Shown here in pieces: positions 1 through 5,498 of a DNA stretch of 5,498 bases. Made by a program: the position numbers and the translations under genes. Under the pieces are notes generated by a model. It was not told the origin of the DNA and did no database searches. It worked only from the letters and a program-made list of their open reading frames with translations. This DNA comes from Limnohabitans sp. (lineage in GTDB: Bacteria > Pseudomonadota > Gammaproteobacteria > Burkholderiales > Burkholderiaceae_C). The DNA is taken from contig JAHECM010000153.1 of assembly GCA_024641725.1 (NCBI GenBank), forward strand, positions 1 through 5,498, written 5' to 3'. Position 1 is the first letter of the stretch, and each line of letters begins with the position of its first letter.

Positions 1-482
1 CCGCCGGGTGTGCAGTCCAGATTCCAGGGGTTGCGGCTGATGCCGGTGGCGGGCGAGTTGGTTTCGCCCTTGCAACCAAACTCGGGCGTGGTGGTTTTGC
101 CCAGCAGCACCGCACCCGCTTCGCGCAAGCGGGCGGTGGCTGGGGCGTCCACGTCCCAAGCTTGCTGAGGGTCCACGGTGCGGCTGCCGCGCAGTGTGGG
201 CCAGCCTTGGGTGAGGATCAAATCTTTGATGCTGGTGGGCACCCCGTCGAGCTCACCCACGGCTGCGCCCGTGCTGCGGTGCGCTTGCCAGCGCGCTTCG
301 CTGGCGCGGGCGCTGGCCAAAGCGCTTTTGGCGTCGACCAGGCAAAAGGCATTGATCTTGGGGTTGACGCGCTCAATGCGCGAGAGCACCGCCTGCGTGG
401 CCTCCACCGGGCTGGCTTGCCCGGTGCGGTACAGCTGCAGCAATTCGTGCGCAGCGCATTGGGTCAGGTCGGTGGTGCTCAT
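1..482 (-). CDS. Amidase-signature family hydrolase, N-terminal part (runs off left edge)
   Basis: Reading the minus strand from ATG at 482 gives 160 complete codons without a stop, ending at the window edge. The translation starts MSTTDLTQCAAHELLQLY and has the usual order of an amidase-signature enzyme. A helical N-terminus with SPVEATQAVLSRIERVNPKI (residues 24-43) is followed by GVPTSIKDLI (80-89), whose Lys86 is the expected catalytic lysine. GKTTTPEFG (128-136) and RNPWNLDCTPG (150-160) come next. The last visible residues are the beginning of the Gly/Ser-rich loop that carries the cis-serine; that loop and the nucleophilic serine lie outside the window. Family members are usually about 450-500 residues, so roughly one third is seen. 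The family hydrolyses C-N amide bonds; the substrate cannot be read from this part. There is no signal peptide, so the enzyme is probably cytoplasmic. It is the fifth gene of the apparent operon, 59 bases after the M81 gene. GatA-type or AtzF/AtzE-type relatives cannot be separated from the N-terminus alone. Confidence 0.93.
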   Translation of the reverse strand, partial: MSTTDLTQCAAHELLQLYRTGQASPVEATQAVLSRIERVNPKINAFCLVDAKSALASARASEARWQAHRSTGAAVGELDGVPTSIKDLILTQGWPTLRGSRTVDPQQAWDVDAPATARLREAGAVLLGKTTTPEFGCKGETNSPATGISRNPWNLDCTPG

Positions 483-488
483 GGGCGT

Positions 489-493
489 CTCCT
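489..493 (-). promoter_or_regulatory. Ribosome binding site of the amidase gene
   Basis: The minus strand reads AGGAG followed by six bases (ACGCCC) and then ATG at 482. It is the strongest Shine-Dalgarno match in the window. It fixes the amidase start and shows that this gene can be initiated independently, unlike the overlapping genes upstream. Confidence 0.8.
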
Positions 494-516
494 GTGGGTG
501 GGGGGTGAATGGGGTC

Positions 517-542
517 ACGCCAAGCCCTTCAAGGCTAGGCGT
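517..542 (-). other. Imperfect hairpin just after the M81 gene, in the only intergenic gap
   Basis: Arms 517-521 and 538-542 (ACGCC/GGCGT) are fully complementary. After one A-A mismatch, four further pairs form (523-526 with 533-536), leaving a six-base loop. The structure begins at the last base of the M81 stop codon. No run of T follows on the minus strand. The sequence continues with a C-rich, G-poor stretch (about 494-516) up to the amidase ribosome binding site, so it is not a classical intrinsic terminator. It could stabilise the 3' end of the upstream message or cause partial attenuation, or it could be chance in GC-rich DNA. The rest of the gap, 483-541, holds only the ribosome binding site; I see no convincing promoter boxes. 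Confidence 0.35.
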
Positions 543-2041
543 CAAGGCCTTGTTCGGGTTTGGGGACTGAGTTTTTTCCAGGGCAAATCACTCGGGTCTG
601 CGGCCATGGGGCCCGCGGCCTTGGCCACCAGCACACGGCTGGCGATGGGCGTGAAGTCGGCTCGAAAATGGTTGGAGCTTTTGACCACCAGCAGCCTCAT
701 TTGCTCGGGGTGGATGCCCACGGCGCGGAACAATTCGCGGTCGAGCATCTGCATCTTGCCGCTGGCCACGGCCACCAGCACGCCATCGATTTCGAGGCAC
801 GCACAAGGGCCAATGTGGACTTTGACGCCCGTCATCATCGGGCCTTTGAGTTCGCAGACGTCGCTGCCCAGCGCGCGCACCACAAAGCGGCCCTGCACCG
901 GCGGGTCGCTGTCCTGCCCGGTGAAGGTGGGCACGGCCTTGCCCAGCGCCAGATCGAGGCTGGCCCCCACACCCACTTCGTGGGCCTTGCGAGCCACCGC
1001 GGGGTCGCAGAGCAAGCCCAACGCCACCTGAGCGGGCCAGCGCTTGCCCGCACCTTGCTGCAGCAAGGCGTGCAGCATGCCCGTGGTGTTGCTGTCACCG
1101 CCTGCACCGGGGTTGTCTTGCGTGTCGGCCAGCACCACCGGAGCCTTGGCTGTTTCGGCCAGAGACAAGGCTTGCGCCACGGCTTCGCGTGCGGGCAACA
1201 CATCGGGCCGCCACTGGCTGGGCTCGCTCACCTGTTCGTACAAGCGCTGCACAGCAGCCAGAGCGGAGCCGCCATGGCCCCAGACCACCGGGCCGCACTC
1301 GGCAAAGTCCGAGGCCGGAAAGCCCATGCAAAAACTCAGCATGCAGCCGGTCTCGGCTTCGATGCGCGTCAATGAGTCGTAGAGCGCCTGGGCCGGGGGC
1401 ATCCAAGTGCTCTGGGCGTTGAGCGGAATCAAAAACGGCACGCGTTTGGCCTGCAGCGGGCGCTTAGCCCCGGCACGCAGGTGCTCGCGCAGCAGCACAG
1501 CAGCACGCTCGCCGGTGTCGGCCATGTCGATGTGCGGGTAGGTGCGGTAGGCCACCAGGCCATCGGCCAGGCGCAGCATGCGTTCGGTCACGTTGGCGTG
1601 CAAATCGAGGCTGGCCACGATGGGCACTTGCGGGCCCACAACCGCGCGGATGCGGGCGATCAGCTCTCCCTCGCTGTCGTCGGCGTGTTCGGCCACGGCC
1701 GCGCCGTGCAGGTCAAGGTACACGCCGTCGAGCCCCTGCACCAGGGCAGCGCGCACGTCTTCGAGGATGGCTTCGCTGATGCGCTCGAAGGCGTCACGGG
1801 TCACGAATGATGACGGCGTGGCCCCCGCCCAGGCCGAGGGCACGAGCTGCCAGCCCTCGCGCTTGGCCGCGTCAATGAAGCCGCCCACCGGGATGTTGAT
1901 GCCTGTGAGCTGCGCCTGCATGGCCTGCCCGCGGACAAAGGCCGGAAAGTTCTCACCGGTGTTGAAAGCCGCCCAATCGGCCAAGCTGGGCGCGAAGGTG
2001 TTGGTTTCGTGCTGGTAGCCGGCGATCAAGATGCGGGTCAT
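542..2041 (-). CDS. M81 family metallohydrolase (MlrC/microcystinase C-like)
   Basis: This 499-residue protein starts MTRILIAGYQHETNTFAP. The HETNTF motif (11-16) is the N-terminal hallmark of the M81/MlrC family, and a length near 500 is typical. Further landmarks are YLDLHGA (108-114, His112), SLDLHANVT (144-152, Asp146 and His148), YPHIDMADTGERA (168-180, His170) and the C-terminal-domain motif DTQDNPGAGGDS (306-317). KSSNHFRADF lies at 454-463. His112, Asp146, His148 and His170 have the same mutual spacing as the metal and active-site residues I recall for MlrC of microcystin degraders (His150, Asp184, His186, His208), so the site looks intact. MlrC cleaves linearised microcystin products. 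Most family members occur in bacteria that do not degrade microcystin, and their substrates are unknown. There is no signal peptide or membrane segment, so the enzyme is cytoplasmic and probably acts on material imported by the preceding transporter. A TTG at 2050 would add three residues and give a TTGA overlap with the ATPase stop. I prefer ATG at 2041, because GGA at 2053-2051 is 9 bases from ATG but adjoins the TTG. Confidence 0.93.
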   Translation of the reverse strand: MTRILIAGYQHETNTFAPSLADWAAFNTGENFPAFVRGQAMQAQLTGINIPVGGFIDAAKREGWQLVPSAWAGATPSSFVTRDAFERISEAILEDVRAALVQGLDGVYLDLHGAAVAEHADDSEGELIARIRAVVGPQVPIVASLDLHANVTERMLRLADGLVAYRTYPHIDMADTGERAAVLLREHLRAGAKRPLQAKRVPFLIPLNAQSTWMPPAQALYDSLTRIEAETGCMLSFCMGFPASDFAECGPVVWGHGGSALAAVQRLYEQVSEPSQWRPDVLPAREAVAQALSLAETAKAPVVLADTQDNPGAGGDSNTTGMLHALLQQGAGKRWPAQVALGLLCDPAVARKAHEVGVGASLDLALGKAVPTFTGQDSDPPVQGRFVVRALGSDVCELKGPMMTGVKVHIGPCACLEIDGVLVAVASGKMQMLDRELFRAVGIHPEQMRLLVVKSSNHFRADFTPIASRVLVAKAAGPMAADPSDLPWKKLSPQTRTRP

Positions 2042-2046
2042 GGGCT

Positions 2047-3666
2047 TCAATCCAAAGGGGGCAAAGCGGCGGGTGCCGCGTCCAACAAACGGCGTGTGTA
2101 GTCTTGCTGTGGTTTGGCGTAGAGCTCGCTCGTTGCGCCTTGCTCGACGATGCGCCCCTGGTGCATGACGATCACGCGGTCACACAGCTGGGCGGCCACG
2201 CGCAAATCGTGCGTGATGAACAGCAGCCCCAAGCCCAGTCGCGTCTGGGCCTCGCGCAGCAGGTTCAGAATTTGCGCCTGCACGCTCACGTCCAGCGCGC
2301 TCACTGCCTCGTCGGCCACCAGCACCTGTGGGCGGCAAGCCAGGGCACGGGCAATCGCCAGGCGTTGGCGCTGGCCCCCGCTGAACTGGCTGGGGTAGCG
2401 CTGCAAGGCCTCCACCGGCAAGCGCACCTGCACCATCAACGCCTCTGCCAGGGCTTGCGCCTGCGCGCGTGACTGGCCAAAGTTCATCGCGCCTTCGATC
2501 AGAGACTGGCCCACCGTGCGGCGGGGGTTGAGCGACCGGTTCGGGTCTTGGAACACCACCTGCACCCGGTGGCGCAAGGGTCGCAATTGGCCCTCGGGCA
2601 AGTGGGCCACATCGTCAGCACCCCAAAAAATGCGGCCTTCGCTCGGGTCGATCAAACGGATCAGGCAACGCGCAAAAGTTGATTTGCCCGAGCCCGATTC
2701 ACCCACAATGCCCACCGTCTCGCCCGCACGCACAGCCACCGCCGCGTCGATCAAGGCCGCCGTGGGGCGGCTGCGCCCCAGCCAGTCGCGGCTGATGTAG
2801 TTCTTGCCCACGCCCTGGCCCGACAGCAGGGCAGGCCCCTGGGGCTCGGGCTTGGCGGGGGGCGGCGTCATGCCCGGCACGGCGGCCAAAAGCTGGCGTG
2901 TGTACTCGGCGCGGGGGCTGCGCAGCACCTGTTCGCAGTCACCACTTTCCACCGCCTGGCCCTGGTTCATGACCAGCACCTGGTCAGCGATCTCGGCCAC
3001 CACCCCCATGTCGTGGGTGATGAACAGCACCGCACTGCCCTGCTCGCGCTGCAGGTCGGCGATCAACCGCAAAATCTCTTTTTGCGTGGTCACATCGAGC
3101 GCGGTGGTCGGCTCATCGCAAATGAGCAAAGCGGGCTTCAGGATCACCGCCATCGCGATCACGATGCGCTGGCGCTGCCCCCCACTGAGTTGGTGCGGGT
3201 AGCTGCGCAGCATGCGCGCCGGGTCGGGCAGCTTGACGCGCTCGAACACGCGCAGGATTTCAGCGCGGCGCTGACCGGCTGGCCAGTCGGTGTGGGTGGA
3301 CAGCAATTCGTCCACTTGGTCACCGCAGCGCATGACCGGGTTCAGGGCCGTCATGGGCTCCTGAAACACCATGCCCATCGCCTTGCCGCGCAACTGGCGC
3401 AAGCGCAGGCTGGACGCCTGCAGCAAAGACTCGCCTTGCAAGACGATGTCGCCCACCACGGGCTGCAACTCTTTGGGCAGCAAGCCCATCACGGTGGTGG
3501 CCATGACCGACTTGCCCGAGCCGGACTCGCCCACCACGCACAGGGTCTGGCCCGGCAGAATGTCGAGCGACACCCCGGTGATGGCCTGCGCCCGGTCGCC
3601 GCCCGCAGGCAAGGCGACCGAAAGACCACGAATCGACAGAACAGGATGGGGCACTGCGGGTGTCAT
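2047..3666 (-). CDS. ABC importer ATPase with two fused nucleotide-binding domains (DppD-DppF type, GsiA/YejF-like)
   Basis: This 539-residue cytoplasmic ATPase energises the importer formed with the two permeases encoded upstream. Domain 1 (about 8-265) has Walker A GESGSGKS (46-53), Q-loop Gln102, signature LSGGQ (160-164), Walker B LLICDEP (180-186, catalytic Glu185) and switch His218. Domain 2 (about 280-532) has Walker A GESGSGKST (322-330), Gln373, FSGGQ (428-432), Walker B with Asp452-Glu453 and His486. Both sites therefore look competent for ATP hydrolysis. Each half ends in the oligopeptide-transporter motif (EYTRQLLAAVP 254-264, DYTRRLLDAAP 522-532). A proline-rich linker (267-277) joins them. 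The cysteine-rich iron-sulfur tail of some separate DppD/OppD proteins is absent. Family membership implies peptide, glutathione-like, opine or metal-chelate import; the exact cargo is not readable. The ATG overlaps the stop of the DppC-like gene by four bases (ATGA), and a purine-rich GGGGTGG lies just upstream. Confidence 0.95.
   Translation of the reverse strand: MTPAVPHPVLSIRGLSVALPAGGDRAQAITGVSLDILPGQTLCVVGESGSGKSVMATTVMGLLPKELQPVVGDIVLQGESLLQASSLRLRQLRGKAMGMVFQEPMTALNPVMRCGDQVDELLSTHTDWPAGQRRAEILRVFERVKLPDPARMLRSYPHQLSGGQRQRIVIAMAVILKPALLICDEPTTALDVTTQKEILRLIADLQREQGSAVLFITHDMGVVAEIADQVLVMNQGQAVESGDCEQVLRSPRAEYTRQLLAAVPGMTPPPAKPEPQGPALLSGQGVGKNYISRDWLGRSRPTAALIDAAVAVRAGETVGIVGESGSGKSTFARCLIRLIDPSEGRIFWGADDVAHLPEGQLRPLRHRVQVVFQDPNRSLNPRRTVGQSLIEGAMNFGQSRAQAQALAEALMVQVRLPVEALQRYPSQFSGGQRQRLAIARALACRPQVLVADEAVSALDVSVQAQILNLLREAQTRLGLGLLFITHDLRVAAQLCDRVIVMHQGRIVEQGATSELYAKPQQDYTRRLLDAAPAALPPLD
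2051..2056 (-). promoter_or_regulatory. Weak ribosome binding site that decides the M81 gene start
   Basis: The minus strand reads TTTGGA, with GGA ending nine bases before ATG 2041 and directly abutting the alternative TTG at 2050. Spacing favours the ATG. The site lies inside the last codons of the ATPase gene, whose stop codon (2049-2047) falls between it and the ATG, so initiation is likely coupled to translation of the ATPase gene. Confidence 0.5.
3663..3666 (-). other. ATGA start/stop overlap coupling permease 2 and the ATPase gene
   Basis: On the minus strand the ATPase start ATG (3666-3664) and the permease stop TGA (3665-3663) share bases in ATGA. Such four-base overlaps usually mean translational coupling, which helps balance subunits of one complex. 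Confidence 0.85.
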
Positions 3667-4544
3667 GCGCCACCCCGCTTGGCGAATTTGGGGTCCAGCA
3701 CATCGCGCAAGCCGTCACCCAGCAAGTTGATGGCCAGCACCGTGGGCACCAAAAACAGCGCCGGGAACAACACATTGCCCGGGTACTGGGTGAACTGCAC
3801 CCGACCCTCGGCCATGATGTTGCCCCAGGTGGGCACGTCGGCGGGCAAGCCCAGGCCCAAAAAGCTCAAGATGGCCTCGGTCAGCACGGCGCTGGCGGCG
3901 ATGAAGGTGCCTTGCACGATCAGCGGCGCCATCGCGTTGGGCAAAATGTGCCGCCACAAAATGACCGGCGTGGGCGTGGCCAGCGCCCGCGCCGCCTCGA
4001 CAAAGGGCTCCTCGCGCAGCGTCAACACCAGCGAGCGCACCAGCCGCGTGACGCGCGGAATTTCAGGAATCGCAATCGCCACCACCACCGTCCACAGCTG
4101 CGCACCCAAGGCGGCCACCAAGGCGATCGCCAGCAAGATGGCCGGGATCGCCATCAGCCCGTCCATGAAGCGCATGAGCACGGCGTCGAGCGTGCGAAAG
4201 TAACCCGCCAACATGCCCAAGGTGCCGCCCACCCACAAGGCCACGAGCGCCGTGAAAAGGCCCACCAGCAAGGTCACCCGCGTGCCAAACAGCACCCGGC
4301 TGTAAATGTCGCGCCCAAAATTGTCGCTGCCCATCCAAAAGGTGTGGGCCACGCGGGAGCCGTCCAGCAGCGCAAACTCCCCGGCGACACCGGCGGGCGT
4401 GTTGATGTTGGCCGAGTCCATGGCCGCCGGGTCCACCGTGCCCAGCCAAGGCGCAATGAGGGCGACCAGAATCAGCACGCCCAGCACCGAAGCGCCAAAG
4501 CGGATGGCGCTGTGCGCCAGCAGTTTGCGAAAGAGCGTGTTCAT
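3663..4544 (-). CDS. ABC importer permease, DppC/GsiD type
   Basis: This 293-residue inner-membrane protein is the second half of the translocation channel. A first membrane helix at about 17-36 is followed by a periplasmic stretch. Next comes MGSDNFGRDIYSRVLFGTR (71-89), the family hallmark just before the transmembrane core. Further hydrophobic segments lie at about 90-113, 130-150, 151-163, 206-230 and 258-275. The cytoplasmic EAA loop that contacts the ATPase runs from about 177 to 210 (EEPFVEAARALATP, then WRHILPN). The normally conserved glycine of EAAxxxG is alanine here (Ala189). The C-terminus contains LLGDGLRDVLDP (274-285), typical of DppC proteins. The frame stays open upstream to 5135, but that part is Arg/Gly/His-rich sequence within permease 1. 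ATG 4544 gives the normal family start (MNTLFRKLLAHSAIRFG) and overlaps the upstream stop. Only a weak GGA lies upstream, so it is probably translated by re-initiation. Confidence 0.95.
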   Translation of the reverse strand: MNTLFRKLLAHSAIRFGASVLGVLILVALIAPWLGTVDPAAMDSANINTPAGVAGEFALLDGSRVAHTFWMGSDNFGRDIYSRVLFGTRVTLLVGLFTALVALWVGGTLGMLAGYFRTLDAVLMRFMDGLMAIPAILLAIALVAALGAQLWTVVVAIAIPEIPRVTRLVRSLVLTLREEPFVEAARALATPTPVILWRHILPNAMAPLIVQGTFIAASAVLTEAILSFLGLGLPADVPTWGNIMAEGRVQFTQYPGNVLFPALFLVPTVLAINLLGDGLRDVLDPKFAKRGGA

Positions 4545-4546
4545 CA
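4542..4546 (-). other. TGATG stop/start overlap coupling the two permease genes
   Basis: On the minus strand the stop of permease 1 (TGA, 4546-4544) shares its last base with the start ATG (4544-4542) of permease 2. With no strong Shine-Dalgarno sequence nearby, termination-reinitiation is the likely way the second permease is made, keeping a near 1:1 ratio. Confidence 0.85.
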
Positions 4547-5497
4547 GTAACGAATCCGGGGGTCGAGCCAGAGGTAGCTCAGGTCCACCAGCAAATTGAT
4601 CAGCACATACAGCGCGCTGAAAAACAGCACCACGCCCTGGATGACCGGGAAATCGCGGTTGAGCACCGCGTCCACCGTGAGCGAGCCCAAGCCGGGAATG
4701 GCAAAAACTGTCTCGGTCACCACCACCCCGCCAATGAGCAGAGCCATGCCGATGCCCACCACTGTGACGATCGGCACAGCCGCATTGGCCAGCGCGTGGC
4801 GCAGCAGCACCGCCATCTCGGTCAGGCCTTTGGCGCGGGCGGTGCGGATGTAGTCTTCGGTCAGCGCCTCGGAGACGCTGGCGCGCGTCACCCGCGCAAT
4901 CAGCGCCACATAAATGGTGGCCAGCGACAGCCAGGGCAGCACCAACTGGTAAGCCCAAGCGCCCACGCCTTGCGAAAACTCGCCCGTCAAACGTCGGTAA
5001 CCCTGCACCGGCAGCCATTGCAGCTCGATGGCAAACACATAAATCAGCACATAGCCGATCACAAACACCGGCACCGAAAACCCCGCCACCGCAAAGCCCG
5101 ACAAGATGCGGTCGAGCCAGCCGCCCATGCGCCAAGCGGCCAGCGTGCCCAGCGGCACCGCCACCAGCACCGCCAGCACCAAGGTGCCCGCGGCCAGCGA
5201 CAAGGTGGGCTCGATGCGCTGCGCGATCAACGCCGTCACCGGTTTGCCCAGATAAAAGGAATAGCCCAGGTCCCCCTGCAACACCCCACCGAGCCAGATC
5301 ATGAACTGCGCCAGCAAGGGCTGGGTCAGGCCCAGCTGCTCGCGGATGCGGTCAATGTCTTCGTTGGTGGCGTTGTTGCCCGCGATCACGGCGGCCGGAT
5401 CGCCCGGCGTGAGCCGCAAGATCAGGAACACGATCACCGCCACGGTGAACAGCACGGGGACCAGCGCCAACAGGCGCTGCATCAAAAAACGCAGCAT
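4544..5497 (-). CDS. ABC importer permease, DppB/GsiC type
   Basis: This 317-residue inner-membrane protein is complete and begins one base inside the right edge with MLRFLMQRLLALVPVLF, the normal beginning of DppB-family proteins. The first membrane helix (about 9-29) is followed by the conserved LTPGDPA (29-35). A periplasmic segment comes next (NEDIDRIREQLGL, 45-57, and GDLGYSF, 75-81). Membrane segments lie at about 98-120, 133-156, 186-203, 244-266 and 285-307. The EAA-type coupling loop (about 207-242) contains EDYIRTARAKGL with the conserved Gly224, then LLRHALANAAVP. The signature VVVTETVFAIPGLG (258-271) and the C-terminal DPRIRY complete a family-typical protein of normal length. 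It forms the channel with the DppC-like protein encoded next. Upstream sequence, including its ribosome binding site, any promoter and a possible substrate-binding-protein gene, is outside the window. Confidence 0.95.
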   Translation of the reverse strand: MLRFLMQRLLALVPVLFTVAVIVFLILRLTPGDPAAVIAGNNATNEDIDRIREQLGLTQPLLAQFMIWLGGVLQGDLGYSFYLGKPVTALIAQRIEPTLSLAAGTLVLAVLVAVPLGTLAAWRMGGWLDRILSGFAVAGFSVPVFVIGYVLIYVFAIELQWLPVQGYRRLTGEFSQGVGAWAYQLVLPWLSLATIYVALIARVTRASVSEALTEDYIRTARAKGLTEMAVLLRHALANAAVPIVTVVGIGMALLIGGVVVTETVFAIPGLGSLTVDAVLNRDFPVIQGVVLFFSALYVLINLLVDLSYLWLDPRIRY

Positions 5498-5498
5498 G

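Noticed and set aside
483..541. Intrinsic terminator or internal promoter between the M81 and amidase genes
   Set aside because: The hairpin has no T-run after it, and I could not find a credible -35/-10 pair in these 59 bases.
162..1031. Plus-strand open frames covering the amidase and M81 region (162-1031, 178-570)
   Set aside because: They cross the amidase gene and the C-terminal part of the M81 gene on the opposite strand. Both of those genes carry clear family motifs, while the plus-strand products carry none.
542..2041. Possible full microcystin-degradation (mlr) cluster
   Set aside because: Only an MlrC-like gene is present. No MlrA, MlrB or MlrD homologue is visible, and the neighbours are a peptide-type ABC importer and an amidase, so a microcystin role is not supported.
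2681..3537. Direct repeat of about 29 bases, imperfect (2681-2709 and 3509-3537), with similar pairs near 2370 and 3180
   Set aside because: These encode the Walker A and signature motifs of the two homologous ATPase domains. The similarity reflects protein paralogy, not a mobile or regulatory repeat.
3013..4203. Plus-strand open frame of 396 codons, with others at 3660-4550 and 560-1375
   Set aside because: These lie opposite well-supported genes. Their translations are rich in His, Gln, Arg, Ala and Gly with no recognisable domain, and one of them spans two minus-strand genes. High GC at third codon positions readily keeps antisense frames open.
4545..5135. Long upstream extension of the DppC-like frame inside permease 1
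   Set aside because: The extension is Arg/Gly/His/Cys-rich and resembles no permease N-terminus. The TGATG-linked ATG at 4544 gives the standard family start.

Overview
The window is dense, high-GC bacterial DNA. Five genes lie head to tail on the minus strand, so transcription runs from the right edge toward the left, with almost no non-coding sequence. Base composition, codon habits and protein style suggest a betaproteobacterium of the order Burkholderiales, perhaps Comamonadaceae. That placement is an impression from the sequence, not the result of a search.

In order of transcription: 5497-4544 is a complete DppB/GsiC-type inner-membrane permease. 4544-3663 is a DppC/GsiD-type permease. 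3666-2047 is a double ATPase (DppD and DppF fused in one chain, as in GsiA/YejF). 2041-542 is an M81/MlrC-family metallohydrolase. 482-1 is the N-terminal third of an amidase-signature enzyme, cut by the left window edge and supported by direct translation from a clear ribosome binding site. The first two junctions overlap (TGATG and ATGA). The ATPase/M81 junction is 5 bases. The only real intergenic gap is 59 bases (483-541), between the M81 gene and the amidase gene.

Together these genes look like an uptake-and-degradation operon. An ABC importer of the peptide/opine/nickel (PepT) class brings a small peptide-like or amide compound into the cytoplasm. Two cytoplasmic hydrolases without signal peptides, a zinc-type M81 enzyme and a Ser-cisSer-Lys amidase, would then cleave it. 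The periplasmic binding protein that would define the substrate is not in the window and may lie just beyond the right edge. No promoter is visible inside the window; it is probably also to the right.

I see no RNA genes, mobile elements, CRISPR arrays or attachment sites. All families present are known. The open question is which substrate the assembly handles, not a new type of machinery. The long plus-strand open frames are shadows of the minus-strand genes.
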